The position numbers were made by a program, and so were the translations under genes. A DNA stretch of 64,000 bases from assembly GCA_002261195.1 (NCBI GenBank), contig MVBO01000008.1, forward strand, positions 162,530-226,529, read 5' to 3'. Positions 38,480-49,524 of the stretch are shown piece after piece. Numbering within the stretch: the stretch's first letter is position 1; each line of letters opens with the position of its first letter. The notes beneath the pieces were generated by a model. That model saw only the letters and a list, made by a program, of their open reading frames with translations, searched no databases and was not told the origin of the DNA. The stretch is from Bifiguratus adelaidae (lineage: Eukaryota; Mucoromycota; Endogonomycetes; Endogonales).

Positions 38480-38663
38480 ATGCAACAGAGCAGATTACGG
38501 AGCTTTCAATACATTGTAGTAGTCGTCGATGAAAGCATTATTCGATAGGCAACAAAAGGGATACAACACGCAATTGCTACTGTGCTTGAATTTCTGGTCA
38601 TTGAGGCACTGCCAAATTTTCACCATTGTGGTAGACTTCATTGACTTCCTCGTGTCAAAAACG

Positions 38664-41463
38664 ATGCCTGCAGAGACACTGATCGGATCAGAGCAGACAA
38701 CGGCTCCAGCATTCATCATTGTAAGTGCGGCAACGCGGACGACGATATATGTATTGACTTGCGCATTGTCACTGCAAATGTAGGAAGAGGAAGATGTTAC
38801 CTTCGAAGAAGAGTTGCTGCGAAGGCCGTATACCTTGGGTATCTGGCGGCAATATCTACAACGTAAACAGAACGCTCCAAAGGAGCGTATACTGTATCTG
38901 TACGAGCGAGCAGTGAGAGAACTTCCGGGATCGTACAAATTGTGGAAAGAGTACTTGGATCTGCGCGTGGCCGCGTTGCAAGGCAAGAATCCCGTCAAAC
39001 ATCAAGTGGAATATGCCGCTGTCAACAACTGTTTTGAACGTGCCCTCGTTCTTTTGCACAAGGTGATAGAAGATACTAGGGTTTGACAACTATTGCTCAT
39101 ACAAGATGCCTTATAGATGCCTCGCATTTGGATCGATTATTGCACATTACTAACAAAACAGCCCAACGTCACCACGACTCGACGCACCTTTGATAGAGCG
39201 CTTAGATCACTTCCCATTACACAACACAGCCGCATCTGGGACATTTATCTTCCATTCGCGGAATCAGTGGGAGGGGAGACCGCCGTTCGTCTATACAAAA
39301 GATACCTCAAGGTAAGTTGACACGCGCCTTTACGTAGCAGTGAACTTACACTTGAGCAGCTGGCGCCAGAGCACATTGAGGATTACATACAGCATCTCAT
39401 CACGCAGGAAAAATACGATGAGGCGGCAAAGCAGTTGGTGAAGATCATCAGTAATGACCGATTCCGATCACGTCATGGCAAATCACAATATCAACTGTGG
39501 CAAGACCTGTGCGAATTAGCCGTGGACCATGCGGCCGAAATGACCAGTATCAACATCGAGAAAATCATACGAAGCGGTATCGAACGCTTTACGGATCAAG
39601 TTGGCGTGCTATATTGCCAGCTTGCCATGTACTGGCTAAAGCTCAAGAATCTAGAGAAGGCGCGAGATGTCTACGAGGAAGGAGTGCGCAATGTGATGAC
39701 GGTGCGAGATTTTACAGCGGTGTTCGACGCATACGCAGAGTTCGAGGAGAATATCATCAGTCTCAAGATGGAGTTGGCTGCTGACCGAGAGGCCTCTGGG
39801 CATAGTAATCCGGAAGAGGATCTGGACCTTGATTTACGTCTCATGCGCTTCGAACGACTGATGGATCGAAGACCATTCCTGGTGAACGATGTCCTCTTAC
39901 GCCAGAATCCAAATAATGTCATGGAATGGCAGAAACGAGTCGGTCTATGTAAAGATGATCCTAAACGCATTGTAGACACCTATACCAAAGCCATCGAGAC
40001 AATCACTCCCAAGAAAGCCCACGGCAAGCTCCATGAATTATGGATCAACTTTGCAAGGTTTTATGAAGAAGGCGGTGATCTGGAAACAGCACGGACCATT
40101 TTTGATCGGGCATCCAAAGTCAATTACAAGAATGTTAATGACCTTGCCGAACTCTGGATTGCTTACTCTGACATGGAATTTCGACATGATAATTTCGACG
40201 CGGCGTTGGACGTCATGGCAAAGGCGACTACCGTCCCCAAGGGTGTAAATCCTCACAACGTACTCTTCACGGACGAATCCAAGACTGCACAGCAGCGAAT
40301 CTTCAAATCACTCAAACTATGGAATCACTACATCGATTTGGAAGAAAGTCTAGGTACCGTTGCAACCGCCAGAGAGACCTACAACAGGATTCTTGAGCTA
40401 CGCATTGCCAATCCTCAAACAATCGTCAACTATGCCAACTTTCTCGAAGACAACAAGTATTTTGAAGAGTCCTTCAAGGTGTACGAGCGCGGTATTGACT
40501 TGTTCGGTTGGCCAGTGGCCTTTGAACTCTGGAATATCTACCTCAGCAAGTTTCTGGCACGATACGTAAGTAGTCTTTTGTGGATACAAGTGACAGCATG
40601 CTTATTTAGCTTTTACAGGGTGGAAGCAAACTGGAGAGAGCGAGAGATCTATTTGAACAAGCACTGCGTGATTGTCCGGACAAATTCGCGAAACCATTGT
40701 ACTTTATGTACGGGAAATTGGAGGAAGATTACGGTCTTGCTCGTCATGCCATGAGGATATACGATAGAGCCACTATCGCTGTTGCCAAGGAGGACCGTGT
40801 TGAGGTATGTGGCACGGAAGCCTAAGGATGCTCAATGCTCAATGCTCAAGATTGCTGACAACCCATTTAGGTGTACAATTACTACATACAAAAAGCTACG
40901 GCATCCTTTGGCCTTACCGCTGCGCGTGACATCTACGAGCGAGCCATTGAAGCGCTTCCTGACAAGGACGCCAAGACGATGTCAGTACAGTACGCCAATC
41001 TCGAACGCAAATTGGGTGAGATTGATCGTGCGCGGGCTATTTACGCCCATGCTAGTCAATTCAGCGATCCACGAGTGGATCCGGCCTTTTGGCAAGAATG
41101 GCATGACTTTGAAGTCAAACATGGCAATGAGGACACGTTCAAGGAAATGCTTCGTATCAAGCGATCCGTACAAGCGCGTTACAACACCGATGTCAACTTT
41201 ATTTCCACACAAATGCTCGCAAGTCGGCAAGCAGGAGAAGCACCCGAAGTGGCACTTCCTTCAGGTGATGCTATGGAAGCTGTAGAGCAGCAACAAAAAG
41301 TGCTTGGATTCATACCGTAAGTGCAAGCATCTACATGTGACATGATACCGTATGCTCATGCCATCTCAAAAGGTCCAAGGAAGCCAATCCACTTCAAGGC
41401 AAAAAGCAAGAGACGGTGGTAGATCAATCTAATCCAGATGAGATTGACTTGGATGATGAATAA
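38664..41463 (+). CDS. SYF1/XAB2 pre-mRNA splicing factor, HAT repeats
   Basis: Scaffold subunit of the NineTeen complex in the active spliceosome; the human form also acts in transcription-coupled repair. Exons 38664-38720, 38784-39062, 39117-39311, 39360-40565, 40619-40804, 40871-41316 and 41373-41463 encode 819 residues. The N-terminus reads EEEDVTFEEELLRRPYTLG. Half-a-TPR repeats follow through most of the chain (Trp/Tyr-rich helices such as WKEYLDLR, WIDYCTLL, LWINFARFYEEGGDLETART, ELWNIYLSKFLARYGGSKLE). The C-terminus is acidic (NPDEIDLDDE), as in XAB2. The start is set by the 19-residue first exon that joins in phase to the conserved EEED segment. Confidence 0.96.
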
Positions 41464-41635
41464 ATGTAGCCCTTGACAACATGGGACAACAGTCGTCGAT
41501 ACATCATGCGCTTCATTGAGCGGAAGAATCTCCGTGCATGAGAGCAATACGCCATTCTTGCAACATGCAAAAGTCACTTTTCGCGTGCAAATGCTTAATT
41601 TCTAGTGATGTCATGACGCACTGACCCCCATACAC

Positions 41636-43269
41636 ATGTCTTCCCGACTACGCAAAAAGGCTGTTCAGCAGCAGAGCCGTCTGTCGGCACGCAACACGCC
41701 TAACCGCACCCCAGTGTCCAGCAGACCTACTTCACCTGACAGCGACGACGGCGCACTGTCTGACTCGTCAGAGTCTACGATAACGTCACTGGGGTCAACC
41801 TTTGACGAAGATGGGGTGACGACTGGAAACTGGGAAGATTCCTTGCGGAATGCTATTGAGCAACTCTCCGACAAACGAGGAAGGTAGGGTACAAGCCTTT
41901 GCGCATAAGGTTTTAGAGGCTGACGTTGGCATAGCACAAGAGAGGATTCGCTAAACACGCTTATTCGATTAATGCAGCACAAGTTTTGTGCAGCGGTGTT
42001 GGACGGCCAACACCTAAGTCTTCTCAATACACTGACACGCTTGTTGAAGAAGGGTAGCACGCCAAAAGAAAGCATCATGGCTGCAAAGGCTATCGGACTA
42101 GAATTTGTGAATCAGGGCGAGATATCTCAAGTCGAACAAGAAGAGCTATATCAAGGTGTTTTAGATACCTTCAAGACTAGCCTTGTACATTCAGAGTCTC
42201 CGAAGGTCAAGGCAGAGGTGAGCTATTTGTTTCTACCGCATCCTGCCATGCGATACCTGATCGAAGCGCTGACTGGTGATACCATATTAGGTGCTAAGAG
42301 CACTGGCAATGACAACTTTCATCGCAGCTTCCCCCCAAGACTCATTGGAAACCCTGGAATATTTATACGACATTCTGGATACCGATGGTGCCTACATACA
42401 CTTGGATGAGATGGACGGTGAAGCCGATGAAATTGCCGAAATCCTGACCCGTGCTTTGAAAGGTTATGGTTTGCTTTATGGCGGTATATATGGTGATCGA
42501 CGAGGTAGTCGAGCGGATGCATGGGAAGAGTTTGAAAAGTAAGTGGGCGGGTGACCTTTTTATGAGGGGTTGTTCACGGGATTTCATCTAGGGTTATGCC
42601 GACACACACGAGGTATCTGGACTCTGGGCAAGTCGAAACGCGAGTCGCAGCAGGTGAAAATATTGCCTTGATGTTTGAGAGCATTGATATGCTTAACGCA
42701 GACGTGAGTGTCCCATTAACCCCTAAGCTACCGTGTATGCGTATTCATATATGTGCAAGGTACCTGATGAAGAGGAGGAGGAGGAGGATCATGCGAACGT
42801 GTCATTGCCACAGTACGAATACATGGATGATTTGGTCACGCAGCTGTCCAAAATGGCCACCGATAGTAATCGACGACGCAGTAAGAAGGATCGGGCTAAT
42901 CAGCGCTCCGCTTTTCGGGACATTCTCAAGACGGTAGAAGACGGCGTGCGGCCGCACGAAAGATTCAAAGTGGGCCGCACCACCATGGAACTTGGCAGTT
43001 GGTCACGCATCATCACCATGTCCGCGTTCCGAGACCTCTTGAAGGGGGGCTTGTCATCGCAATTTGAGGAGAACGATTTATTGCATGATATTTTTCACTT
43101 TTCTCCATCTTCTGGCTCTCAACTAGGATCAAGTTATCTCTCTCCTCGGTTAGCCGCCACCGGCGCCTCAGATTACGATTCCGGTGACGAACGGCGATTG
43201 ACCAATTCCGAGAATGCCAAGGCTCGAAGCAAGGAACTGAGGCAACTTCGTGGCCATAAAAGTCTGTGA
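41636..43269 (+). CDS. IFRD-family protein (interferon-related developmental regulator)
   Basis: Exons 41636-41883, 41935-42217, 42291-42538, 42592-42703 and 42760-43269 give 466 residues. The N-terminus is basic, then Ser/Asp-rich. The central armadillo-like helices (REDSLNTLIRLMQHKFCAAV, RALAMTTFIAASPQDSLETL, TRVAAGENIALMFESIDML) match the IFRD domain. The C-terminal IFRD region has KKDRANQRSAFRDILKTVED and RTTMELGSWSRIITMSAFRD, its most diagnostic segment. An acidic loop (PDEEEEEEDHA) lies near residue 300. Animal IFRD1 acts as a transcriptional co-regulator, and a role on ribosomes is known for the family; what it does in fungi is not clear. Confidence 0.93.
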
Positions 43270-43429
43270 ATGGAAAGAATGAAGGCGCCGTTGAGACAGC
43301 GACGAATCTTCTATTACATGCATGGTTATTCATATATACAATGTCCATTATTTGTACAGCATTAGACGCATGTACCATATCATTATCACCCAAACTTCAG
43401 CATGCCTTCCATGGACCACTTATAGCGGG

Positions 43430-44321
43430 TCAAAAATAAAGCCACAACATCGTGCGAAGGATACCCCACGTCTAAGGGTACAGTGAGCACCATAGTTTAC
43501 GCAAAGCAATCAGGTAATGCACCTACCACAATATTCCAGCCCACGTCCACGGCCAAGAGAATCATGACATAGTAGGAGAAATTGTACAAGCGAGCTTCAC
43601 AGGACGGACCGGGTAAGGTATTGCCGATCCATACACCTCCAAGGATGACCCATACCAATGCGATAATAAGGATAGCTGATGCTCCGACGCCCACGCGTCG
43701 AAATCGATGCGGTACCGTGGCCATCATCATCATCCCACCAAAGAGCATCACGAGTACCGAAACGACAATGGATCCAATCAAAAAGGCTTTCAATGGCTGA
43801 TTGCAGACTAAGAAATTGGCGGGTAACGAGATCGGTTGGCCGGCGTAGGTCGTCTCGTAGTTGGCTGGATTGAGCGTTATGCCGCACAGAATGATAATGA
43901 CAAAGGGCAAGACGACGGTTCCGAGCATGGCCAGTCCATTGATCCAATGAAGCGGTGGATGTTCCATGTAGGTGCGATAGAATGGCAAAGGAGGTGGTGG
44001 CACCTCGACCACAGGCTCTGGCCGAGGGACCATCGGGCTTGGTCCACCGATGGAACTCTGACTTATGACCATGGGACTCGGTTGTGTCATGACGGGGGTC
44101 GGAACCGGTCCTCCGATCATTTGCGAGGTGACGATGGGCGCAGCGTAGTAGGTAGGCTGAAGTTGCATCACGTTTGGCATCACGGTAGGGGTATACATCA
44201 TCTGAGGCAAGTAGTGTGCCCCAGGAAAGGTATTGGCTTCATAGCGTTGTTGTTCGGGAGAAACCCGAGGTGGTAAATAGGTCTCTTCACGCGGTACCGT
44301 GTTGGGTGGAAAGGTGGCCAT
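43430..44321 (-). CDS. Unrecognised four-helix membrane protein with proline-rich N-terminus
   Basis: I do not recognise the family. Residues 1-120 are Pro/Met/Tyr/Gln-rich, with runs of PxMV and a PPPPLPFYRTY stretch just before the membrane part. Four hydrophobic segments follow at about 128-148, 180-202, 211-232 and 250-265, with a lumenal or extracellular loop containing two cysteines (FLVCNQP, PGPSCEAR). Read without splicing the gene stops at 43497 with VGALPDCFA. A good donor (43521-43526) and acceptor (43472-43473) join in phase to a 14-codon last exon, giving DVGWNIVTWGILRTMLWLYF, a longer final helix. I favour that version. A GA microsatellite lies upstream. Plasma membrane or endomembrane location is inference. 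Confidence 0.65.
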
Positions 44322-44401
44322 GGTGCTGTCTCTTCTATCGGGTCATGATGATGGGTAACTAGTTGCGTATGAAAGAATATAGGTGTTTAAGTGTGTGTGT
44401 G

Positions 44402-44404
<3 letters not shown>

Positions 44405-44433
<29 letters not shown>
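44405..44433 (+). repeat. GA dinucleotide microsatellite
   Basis: About 14 uninterrupted GA units, preceded by a short GT run (about 44391-44402) and followed by imperfect AGTAGGGAGAG repeats up to about 44455. It lies in the 257-bp divergent promoter between the membrane-protein gene and the SET-domain gene and is likely length-variable. Confidence 0.9.
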
Positions 44434-44436
<3 letters not shown>

Positions 44437-44578
44437 GGAGAGAGAGTAGGGAGAGGACAAGGCGTTGTTCAAGAGTCAATGTCGATCCAAATTGGGCCAA
44501 GGCATCGCATGACAGCTAAGCTGCGGCTTTTGACATTGGTGTTGCTTATCTTCTGGAGCCATGGACCATTATTAAGTG

Positions 44579-45904
44579 ATGGATATCTTTCTGCGCTGGT
44601 TGCGTGACCATGGTGTGCAGCATAATGTGACAGCTGCGCCATTTGAAGAGGATGGCGGATATGGACTTGTAGCGAGTAGAGATTTGGCGAGTGGTGAGCT
44701 CGTCATGTCTATACCTCCAGAACTGTTGGTGACGCAGGTGACCGCTCAGCGATCAGAAACCTTTGGACCCATCTATCGTGCGCTGTTTGAAGGTTCAGAG
44801 GAGTTGGGCTTAGATGCAGAGGCTGTTTGTCAGTCGATCGACAAGGAAGCGCTTACGTTGACTTTGTTTTATGTCCACGAGCGCGCCAAAGGGGAGGCTT
44901 CCTTCTATCATCCCCACATCAATGTCATTCCACCCGAATTTACGACGTTACTATGGGTGTCAGAGACAGAGCTCGACTTCATACAAGGTTCGCCTCTCTA
45001 CTATATCGCCTCGACCATGCGGGAAGCCGTCAATGACGTCTACGATGCTGTCGTTCCCCGACTACTGCAGGTGTTTGGCGACAAGTTTGCAAAAGCTTCC
45101 AGCGCAACCAACCGGGACTTTTTGTGGGCCTACACGATCCTGGACAGCCGAGCGTTCAAACTAAGGCATCCTGTCGATGGCCAGCACGGATCGGACGCTT
45201 CGGAAGGTGCGCTTTTGACAACGGTAGCGCCGTTGATCGACTTGGCCAATCATGTGTTGACGGACGAAGAAGCTCAACTGGAGAGCCTTGGCATTGATCC
45301 TACCACTGGACATTTGCGCATCATTGTGCCAAAGCATGCGACTGCCTCAAAAGGTCAGCCCCTCTACCTAAAGTATAATGAGTTGGCCAATTGGCAATTG
45401 CTTCTCTTCTACGGCTTCGCCATACCCAACAATACATTCGACGGTGTCAATCTCATGCTGGACATCCCCGATGAACAAGATAACCCGCAGATGGAAATGC
45501 GGAAGATGCTTCTTTTGAATGCAGGTGAAGAAGCTGGTTTCGGATTGGAGCATACCATTCGGCTTCAACCAGATACGCCCATACTGACACCGGAGCTTCT
45601 TGGATCTTTGCGTTTATTGTTGGCTGAAGGCGATGAATTGGACGGCGTCACGGTGGATACGTTGGACGAGCTGTTTGTGCAGCCGCTCAGCAAGGAAAAT
45701 GAGACGCGGGTGTTGATCACCCTACGCCAACTGTTTGAAAACATGCTAGAGCAATATCCGACAACGATCGAGCATGATCGGCAACAACTTGGCAAGGAGG
45801 AATCCATGTTCCATCGCTGGTGTCTATTGTACATGATTGGTCAAAAGGAGATTTTACAAGGGGCGATCGTCACCACCAAGGCCATGCTCGAGCGCGCTCA
45901 GTAG
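44579..45904 (+). CDS. SETD3/RuBisCO-LSMT-like SET-domain methyltransferase
   Basis: Intronless, 441 residues. The split SET domain starts at GGYGLVASRDLASGELVMSI. The insert is typical of class VII SET proteins (LTLFYVHERAKGEASFYHPH, LDFIQGSPL). The S-adenosylmethionine and substrate residues sit in VAPLIDLANHVL (NH motif) and YLKYNELANWQLLLFYGFAI (catalytic Tyr and GF). A C-terminal helical substrate-binding domain follows. The family methylates Lys or His on non-histone proteins, such as ribosomal proteins (yeast Rkm) or actin (SETD3); the substrate here cannot be told. No cytosolic targeting signal. The ATG at 44579 gives MDIFLRWLRDHG, the usual family beginning. Confidence 0.9.
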   Translation: MDIFLRWLRDHGVQHNVTAAPFEEDGGYGLVASRDLASGELVMSIPPELLVTQVTAQRSETFGPIYRALFEGSEELGLDAEAVCQSIDKEALTLTLFYVHERAKGEASFYHPHINVIPPEFTTLLWVSETELDFIQGSPLYYIASTMREAVNDVYDAVVPRLLQVFGDKFAKASSATNRDFLWAYTILDSRAFKLRHPVDGQHGSDASEGALLTTVAPLIDLANHVLTDEEAQLESLGIDPTTGHLRIIVPKHATASKGQPLYLKYNELANWQLLLFYGFAIPNNTFDGVNLMLDIPDEQDNPQMEMRKMLLLNAGEEAGFGLEHTIRLQPDTPILTPELLGSLRLLLAEGDELDGVTVDTLDELFVQPLSKENETRVLITLRQLFENMLEQYPTTIEHDRQQLGKEESMFHRWCLLYMIGQKEILQGAIVTTKAMLERAQ

Positions 45905-45989
45905 GTGCTTTCTTTTCTGTACATTAGTCATGCCTGTATAATCACGTTATCGAAAAATGCATTGCTTCTCCGTCAACAACGGGCAAACC

Positions 45990-47362
45990 TCACAGCTCAG
46001 CCATGGGTAATTCGCCTTCGGCAGTCTCGACAGTCTCGACCGGTACCGTAGCTCGTTCCTCCGTTTTGGCCTTTTGCCTCCGTTTCTCATTCTCTGCCGC
46101 TTCTTTTTCGGCTTGTCGCTTCTTGTATCTAAACATAGCAACATGAGCATTAGGCGATCCCCATCTATCATCTACGTACAATGCGCTTTCTGGATTCTTG
46201 GCTGGGTTTTGACAGATTCGGAGTCGCCTATCCAGTTGTCTCGCCACGTCCATCGATACATTCTCATCCTTGTCTAATACCTCTTGAATGTCCTTGAGAA
46301 CACGTTGTAGATCTGATTTGGCGAGACGGCCAGGTTCTGTGGAAGCCGATGTGTCGGAGGTGTTTAAAAGTCTAGTCTCAATGTATCTACAGGGCTGAAT
46401 TTAGTTCTTCGTCCCACGCATGCAATAACACCTACTTGTCGACGATATCGGAATGTTGCAGCGAGGCTGCCTTTTGTAGGCATGCCAGGGCAATTTGAGG
46501 AGCTTGGTAAAGGAAGCATAGATCGGTGAGAAGGGAAGAAAGAATCAGGTTGTGCGCAGCGTTATAAATTTCTCTGAGTGCCTTAGTGTCGGAGGTGCTA
46601 TGCTGCATGTCAAGAAAGAAGCCACGACAGGGTCGGATTGGGTGTTGTATCGTAAATTCGAATTTAATGCCTTGACACACGGTGAATTCCATGCTAAGAA
46701 CCGACTGTACGTCGGCAATTCGTAACTTGCTAGCGAAATCATCCAAAGGCATGACTTCATTCTCCACTTTCGTCGCTAGAAACAAGCATGCGTATCTAGA
46801 CAATATTGTTAGTTATCGCGCGCGATGGAGGAACATGTACTCACAAAATATCTTTTGGATGATAATCCATAACGGTGTTGTGAAGATAGAAGCGTTTCAG
46901 AAACGTGATGGAAGTAGCCTAAAAGTCATATCATCAACAGTCTGAACAACGAGCGAGAACGTACAAGAAGCTTACCCGAACCGTGTCGGAAAACTTGAGA
47001 ACGCGACAAAACTCTTGTAGTCTTTGAGCGTAGAACCTGACCAAGAGCCGTTCGTCGTCCCAATTGAGATACTCTACGGCCTGATCCGGCCGTTCTTCCT
47101 CGTCATGTGCACTCTGCTCTTGGCATGTCAACGGAATGCTTCTCAACTTGCCTATTGCCAATCTGCGCAGCCAACTTACCTGTTCTTCCTTGACATTCGC
47201 CTTGACTCGTTCAACAGCAGCAACATTACTGGCATGCCGAATATCGCGTAACTGCCTCTGAGAGAACCGCCAGTGTCTATACTGAGAGGTAGACTCTATA
47301 AGAGAAGCTGGCTTGGGCGCCTCCACTCCATTGGTTGTGCCATTCGTGTCGTTGGGTGGCAT
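45990..47362 (-). CDS. Cyclin H (TFIIH/CAK subunit, Ccl1-like)
   Basis: Partner of CDK7/Kin28 in the TFIIH kinase that phosphorylates RNA polymerase II and, in many organisms, cell-cycle CDKs. Exons 47180-47362, 46976-47113, 46845-46918, 46436-46795, 46180-46386 and 45990-46128 give 366 residues. It begins with a short linker, then SQYRHWRFSQRQLRDIRHAS, the cyclin H signature helix. The first cyclin box has DDERLLVRFYAQRLQEFC, TFLKRFYLHNTVMDYHPKD and ACLFLATKVENEV. The second has the GFFLDMQH and LCFLYQAPQIALACL segments. The tail is Glu/Lys-rich and coiled. The fifth intron (46129-46179, 51 bases) has no stop and could be retained in frame, adding 17 residues. Confidence 0.93.
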
Positions 47363-47412
47363 TAGCCAATGAACACAGTAGACCAAGAACACACGCGTAA
47401 ATTCCCCTTTTA
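47363..47412. promoter_or_regulatory. 50-bp divergent promoter gap (cyclin H / ANCHR-like)
   Basis: The shortest divergent spacing in the window: 50 bp between the two start codons. Both genes have cell-cycle links in animals (CAK kinase; abscission checkpoint), so joint expression is plausible but unproven. Confidence 0.5.
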
Positions 47413-48346
47413 ATGTCTCGAGAAGACGATGATCTCTTTGCTCGTTTTCAGCGCTTGAAGGTGTCAGAAAACGATGCTCATGACTTAACAAGGTAAGTTA
47501 GTGTGTGTAAGAAGGCGTGGTAATAGTGCAGGTTCTGAAGAGCTCGTTGTATGATTTAGTTCCAAGGAGATGGATGATCGTATCCAGAAACTTGTCACTT
47601 CGTCACACTCGGCGGTCAAGGAGAGCAGGGAGAAGAGGCCAACCAAGTTGAACGATGACGAGGTATACTGACATGCCTGGTTCACCTTTCATGGCACTGA
47701 CTTCAGTATTTAGTTGCAAGTCCTCTTGGAGGAATTGAGCAATGAGCCTGACGACATTGATGAAGGACTGGACGATATCTATAAGGCAGCTGGAACTCAT
47801 GATGCAAAGGTGAACAAAGCCGTGGAAGAGTTCCTGAATCATCCAAGTCTATCATCAGTACCAACATCCAGCACGATATCTCAAGGGCAAGAAGCAGATT
47901 TGATACAACAGTTACGTGACGAAGCACATTTGGAAAGCAAGTACTCAGATCTGGCCAAAAAGTTGGAAGATGACATGATTGAGCGGTATAAAAATCTGAG
48001 GTCGGGAAGTGGTATACCCGTGAGCGCAAAACCAGATAAACTCAGTCAGAAGAAGCAAAGGGAGAAGGCTGCTTTAGGCGCGCCGCCGAAGCCTTTAACC
48101 TTGCAAGATTTCGAGCGCTCAGACGATGAGGAGGATATGCAGCATTGGTGTGGTGAGTAGGGGCAAGCGCAGATTGTAGCTTACTCACAATTCGTCGCAG
48201 GTATTTGCAACGAAGATGCAAGATACATTTGCCAAGATTGCGATGATGAAAAGTATTGCGTGGAATGTTTTAGGGAAGCGCATCCTCACAATAATCCTGA
48301 GATGCGCCATCATCGGTACGAAAAGTACAGTAAAAAGCGGAGATGA
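47413..48346 (+). CDS. ANCHR/ZFYVE19-like protein with C-terminal B-box-like zinc finger
   Basis: Exons 47413-47492, 47560-47662, 47714-48152 and 48201-48346 give 255 residues. The N-terminus MSREDDDLFARFQRLK resembles the beginning of the MIT-interacting region of abscission regulators. The middle is acidic and helical (LQVLLEELSNEPDDIDEGLD, DLAKKLEDDMIERYKNLR). The end is a cysteine/histidine module, WCGICNEDARYICQDCDDEK then YCVECFREAHPHNNPEMRHH, very close to the C-terminal finger of animal ANCHR, which delays abscission through ESCRT-III/VPS4. The FYVE finger at the animal N-terminus is absent. A role with ESCRT is inferred from that resemblance. Confidence 0.82.
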
Positions 48347-48391
48347 TCCCCAGATGTTAGACCCTTCGTTGTACAATAAGATGTATCCATT

Positions 48392-49484
48392 TTACAGCAT
48401 TCCAGGCTTGCCGGAGCTGGCCACCGCACCGACCAACGCCCAATGTACCTGCAATTCCTTTTCAAAGCCATCCTTGTCTGTAGGCGGCTCAGCGTCAACT
48501 TCAAGTCGCTTTACCCGTCCTTCCTTGAGTAATTTCTCTAGGTGAAGGTATACGCCGTATGCAGCGGCAGGGTATAAGGATTGAGGATAGCTTTCGTAAA
48601 TGACTTCAACCATTTGCATAATAGTGAGTCCATTTGCATCCTGCGATCGCTGTAGCACGCCAACAATTTGCTGTTCTCGTTCTTCCCGATGTTTGATATA
48701 TTCCGCCAGTTTCGAGGTACCGTCTTCAATGACTGGACCATGGCCTTGTAGCAATAGGTCAGAGATGTGGAGTCATACGATTGAATTTGCTACATCCTAC
48801 CTGGATACAATTTGCCTGGCTTCAAATCCAAGAGTCGCTTCAGACCTGTCAGATACTCTCCTAGATTCTCAAACACAGCCGTTCCTTGGCCCAGCAAACA
48901 ATCAGCAGTAAAAATAGCCTTTTCTTCTTCAAGATAAAAGGTGCAATGATCCGCACAATGACCTGGGGTGTGAATCACGCGAAGTGTCACATCATCTGCT
49001 TTGAAGACTTGAGCATCAGAAAGCGGTTGCACCGGCAGATGCGAAGGCATAACATGAGGCTTCATGGATTCAGATCGAGCAGCCTTGTCAGGTAAAGGAA
49101 ACTTGTGGACGCCAATGTCTTTGGCATTGGGAAATTGCTCAAGGATGCTTTCCAATCCGCCCCAATGATCGTAATGGGTGTGCGATATGATGATGTTGGA
49201 TATGGTTGTGCCGGCTCCTAGTGACTCCAAAGACTGCTTGAGTAATGGTATATACTCTGGTTTCCCTTCGCCGCAATCAAGGAGGAGCTTTCGGCTGCCC
49301 GTACCGAGGAGGTAAGTATTCGTCCCTGTAAGACGGAACGGCTCTTAGCACCTATTGTCATGCCATGCAATGACTCTCATCGCTCACCTTGCAATGTAAA
49401 CTTGCCAGGGTTCTGTCCAAGCACCCGCCAGACACGCTCAGACAACCTCGCAAATGAGGGCAAGGTCACCAGAGTTTCTGTCAT
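48392..49484 (-). CDS. LACTB2-like metallo-beta-lactamase-fold endoribonuclease
   Basis: Exons 49388-49484, 48801-49325 and 48392-48744 encode 324 residues. The binuclear zinc motif is IIISHTHYDHWGG (HxHxDH); further ligands lie in HTPGHCADHC, FTADCLLGQG and YPGHGPVIEDG (His formed across the second intron). A C-terminal winged-helix region (GLTIMQMVEVIYESYPQSLY) matches LACTB2, a mitochondrial-type RNase in animals. No clear targeting peptide is seen here: the N-terminus METLV-like segment reads MTETLVTLPSFARLSERVW. The start lies only about 40 bp after the stop of the carrier gene on the same strand. Confidence 0.93.
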
Positions 49485-49524
49485 GACCAAAGAGCACGTA
49501 CTCGAAATTCCCTGGTTACAGACT

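Noticed and set aside
44576-44578. GTG start for the SET-domain protein
   Set aside because: A normal ATG follows immediately at 44579 and fungi rarely start nuclear genes at GTG.
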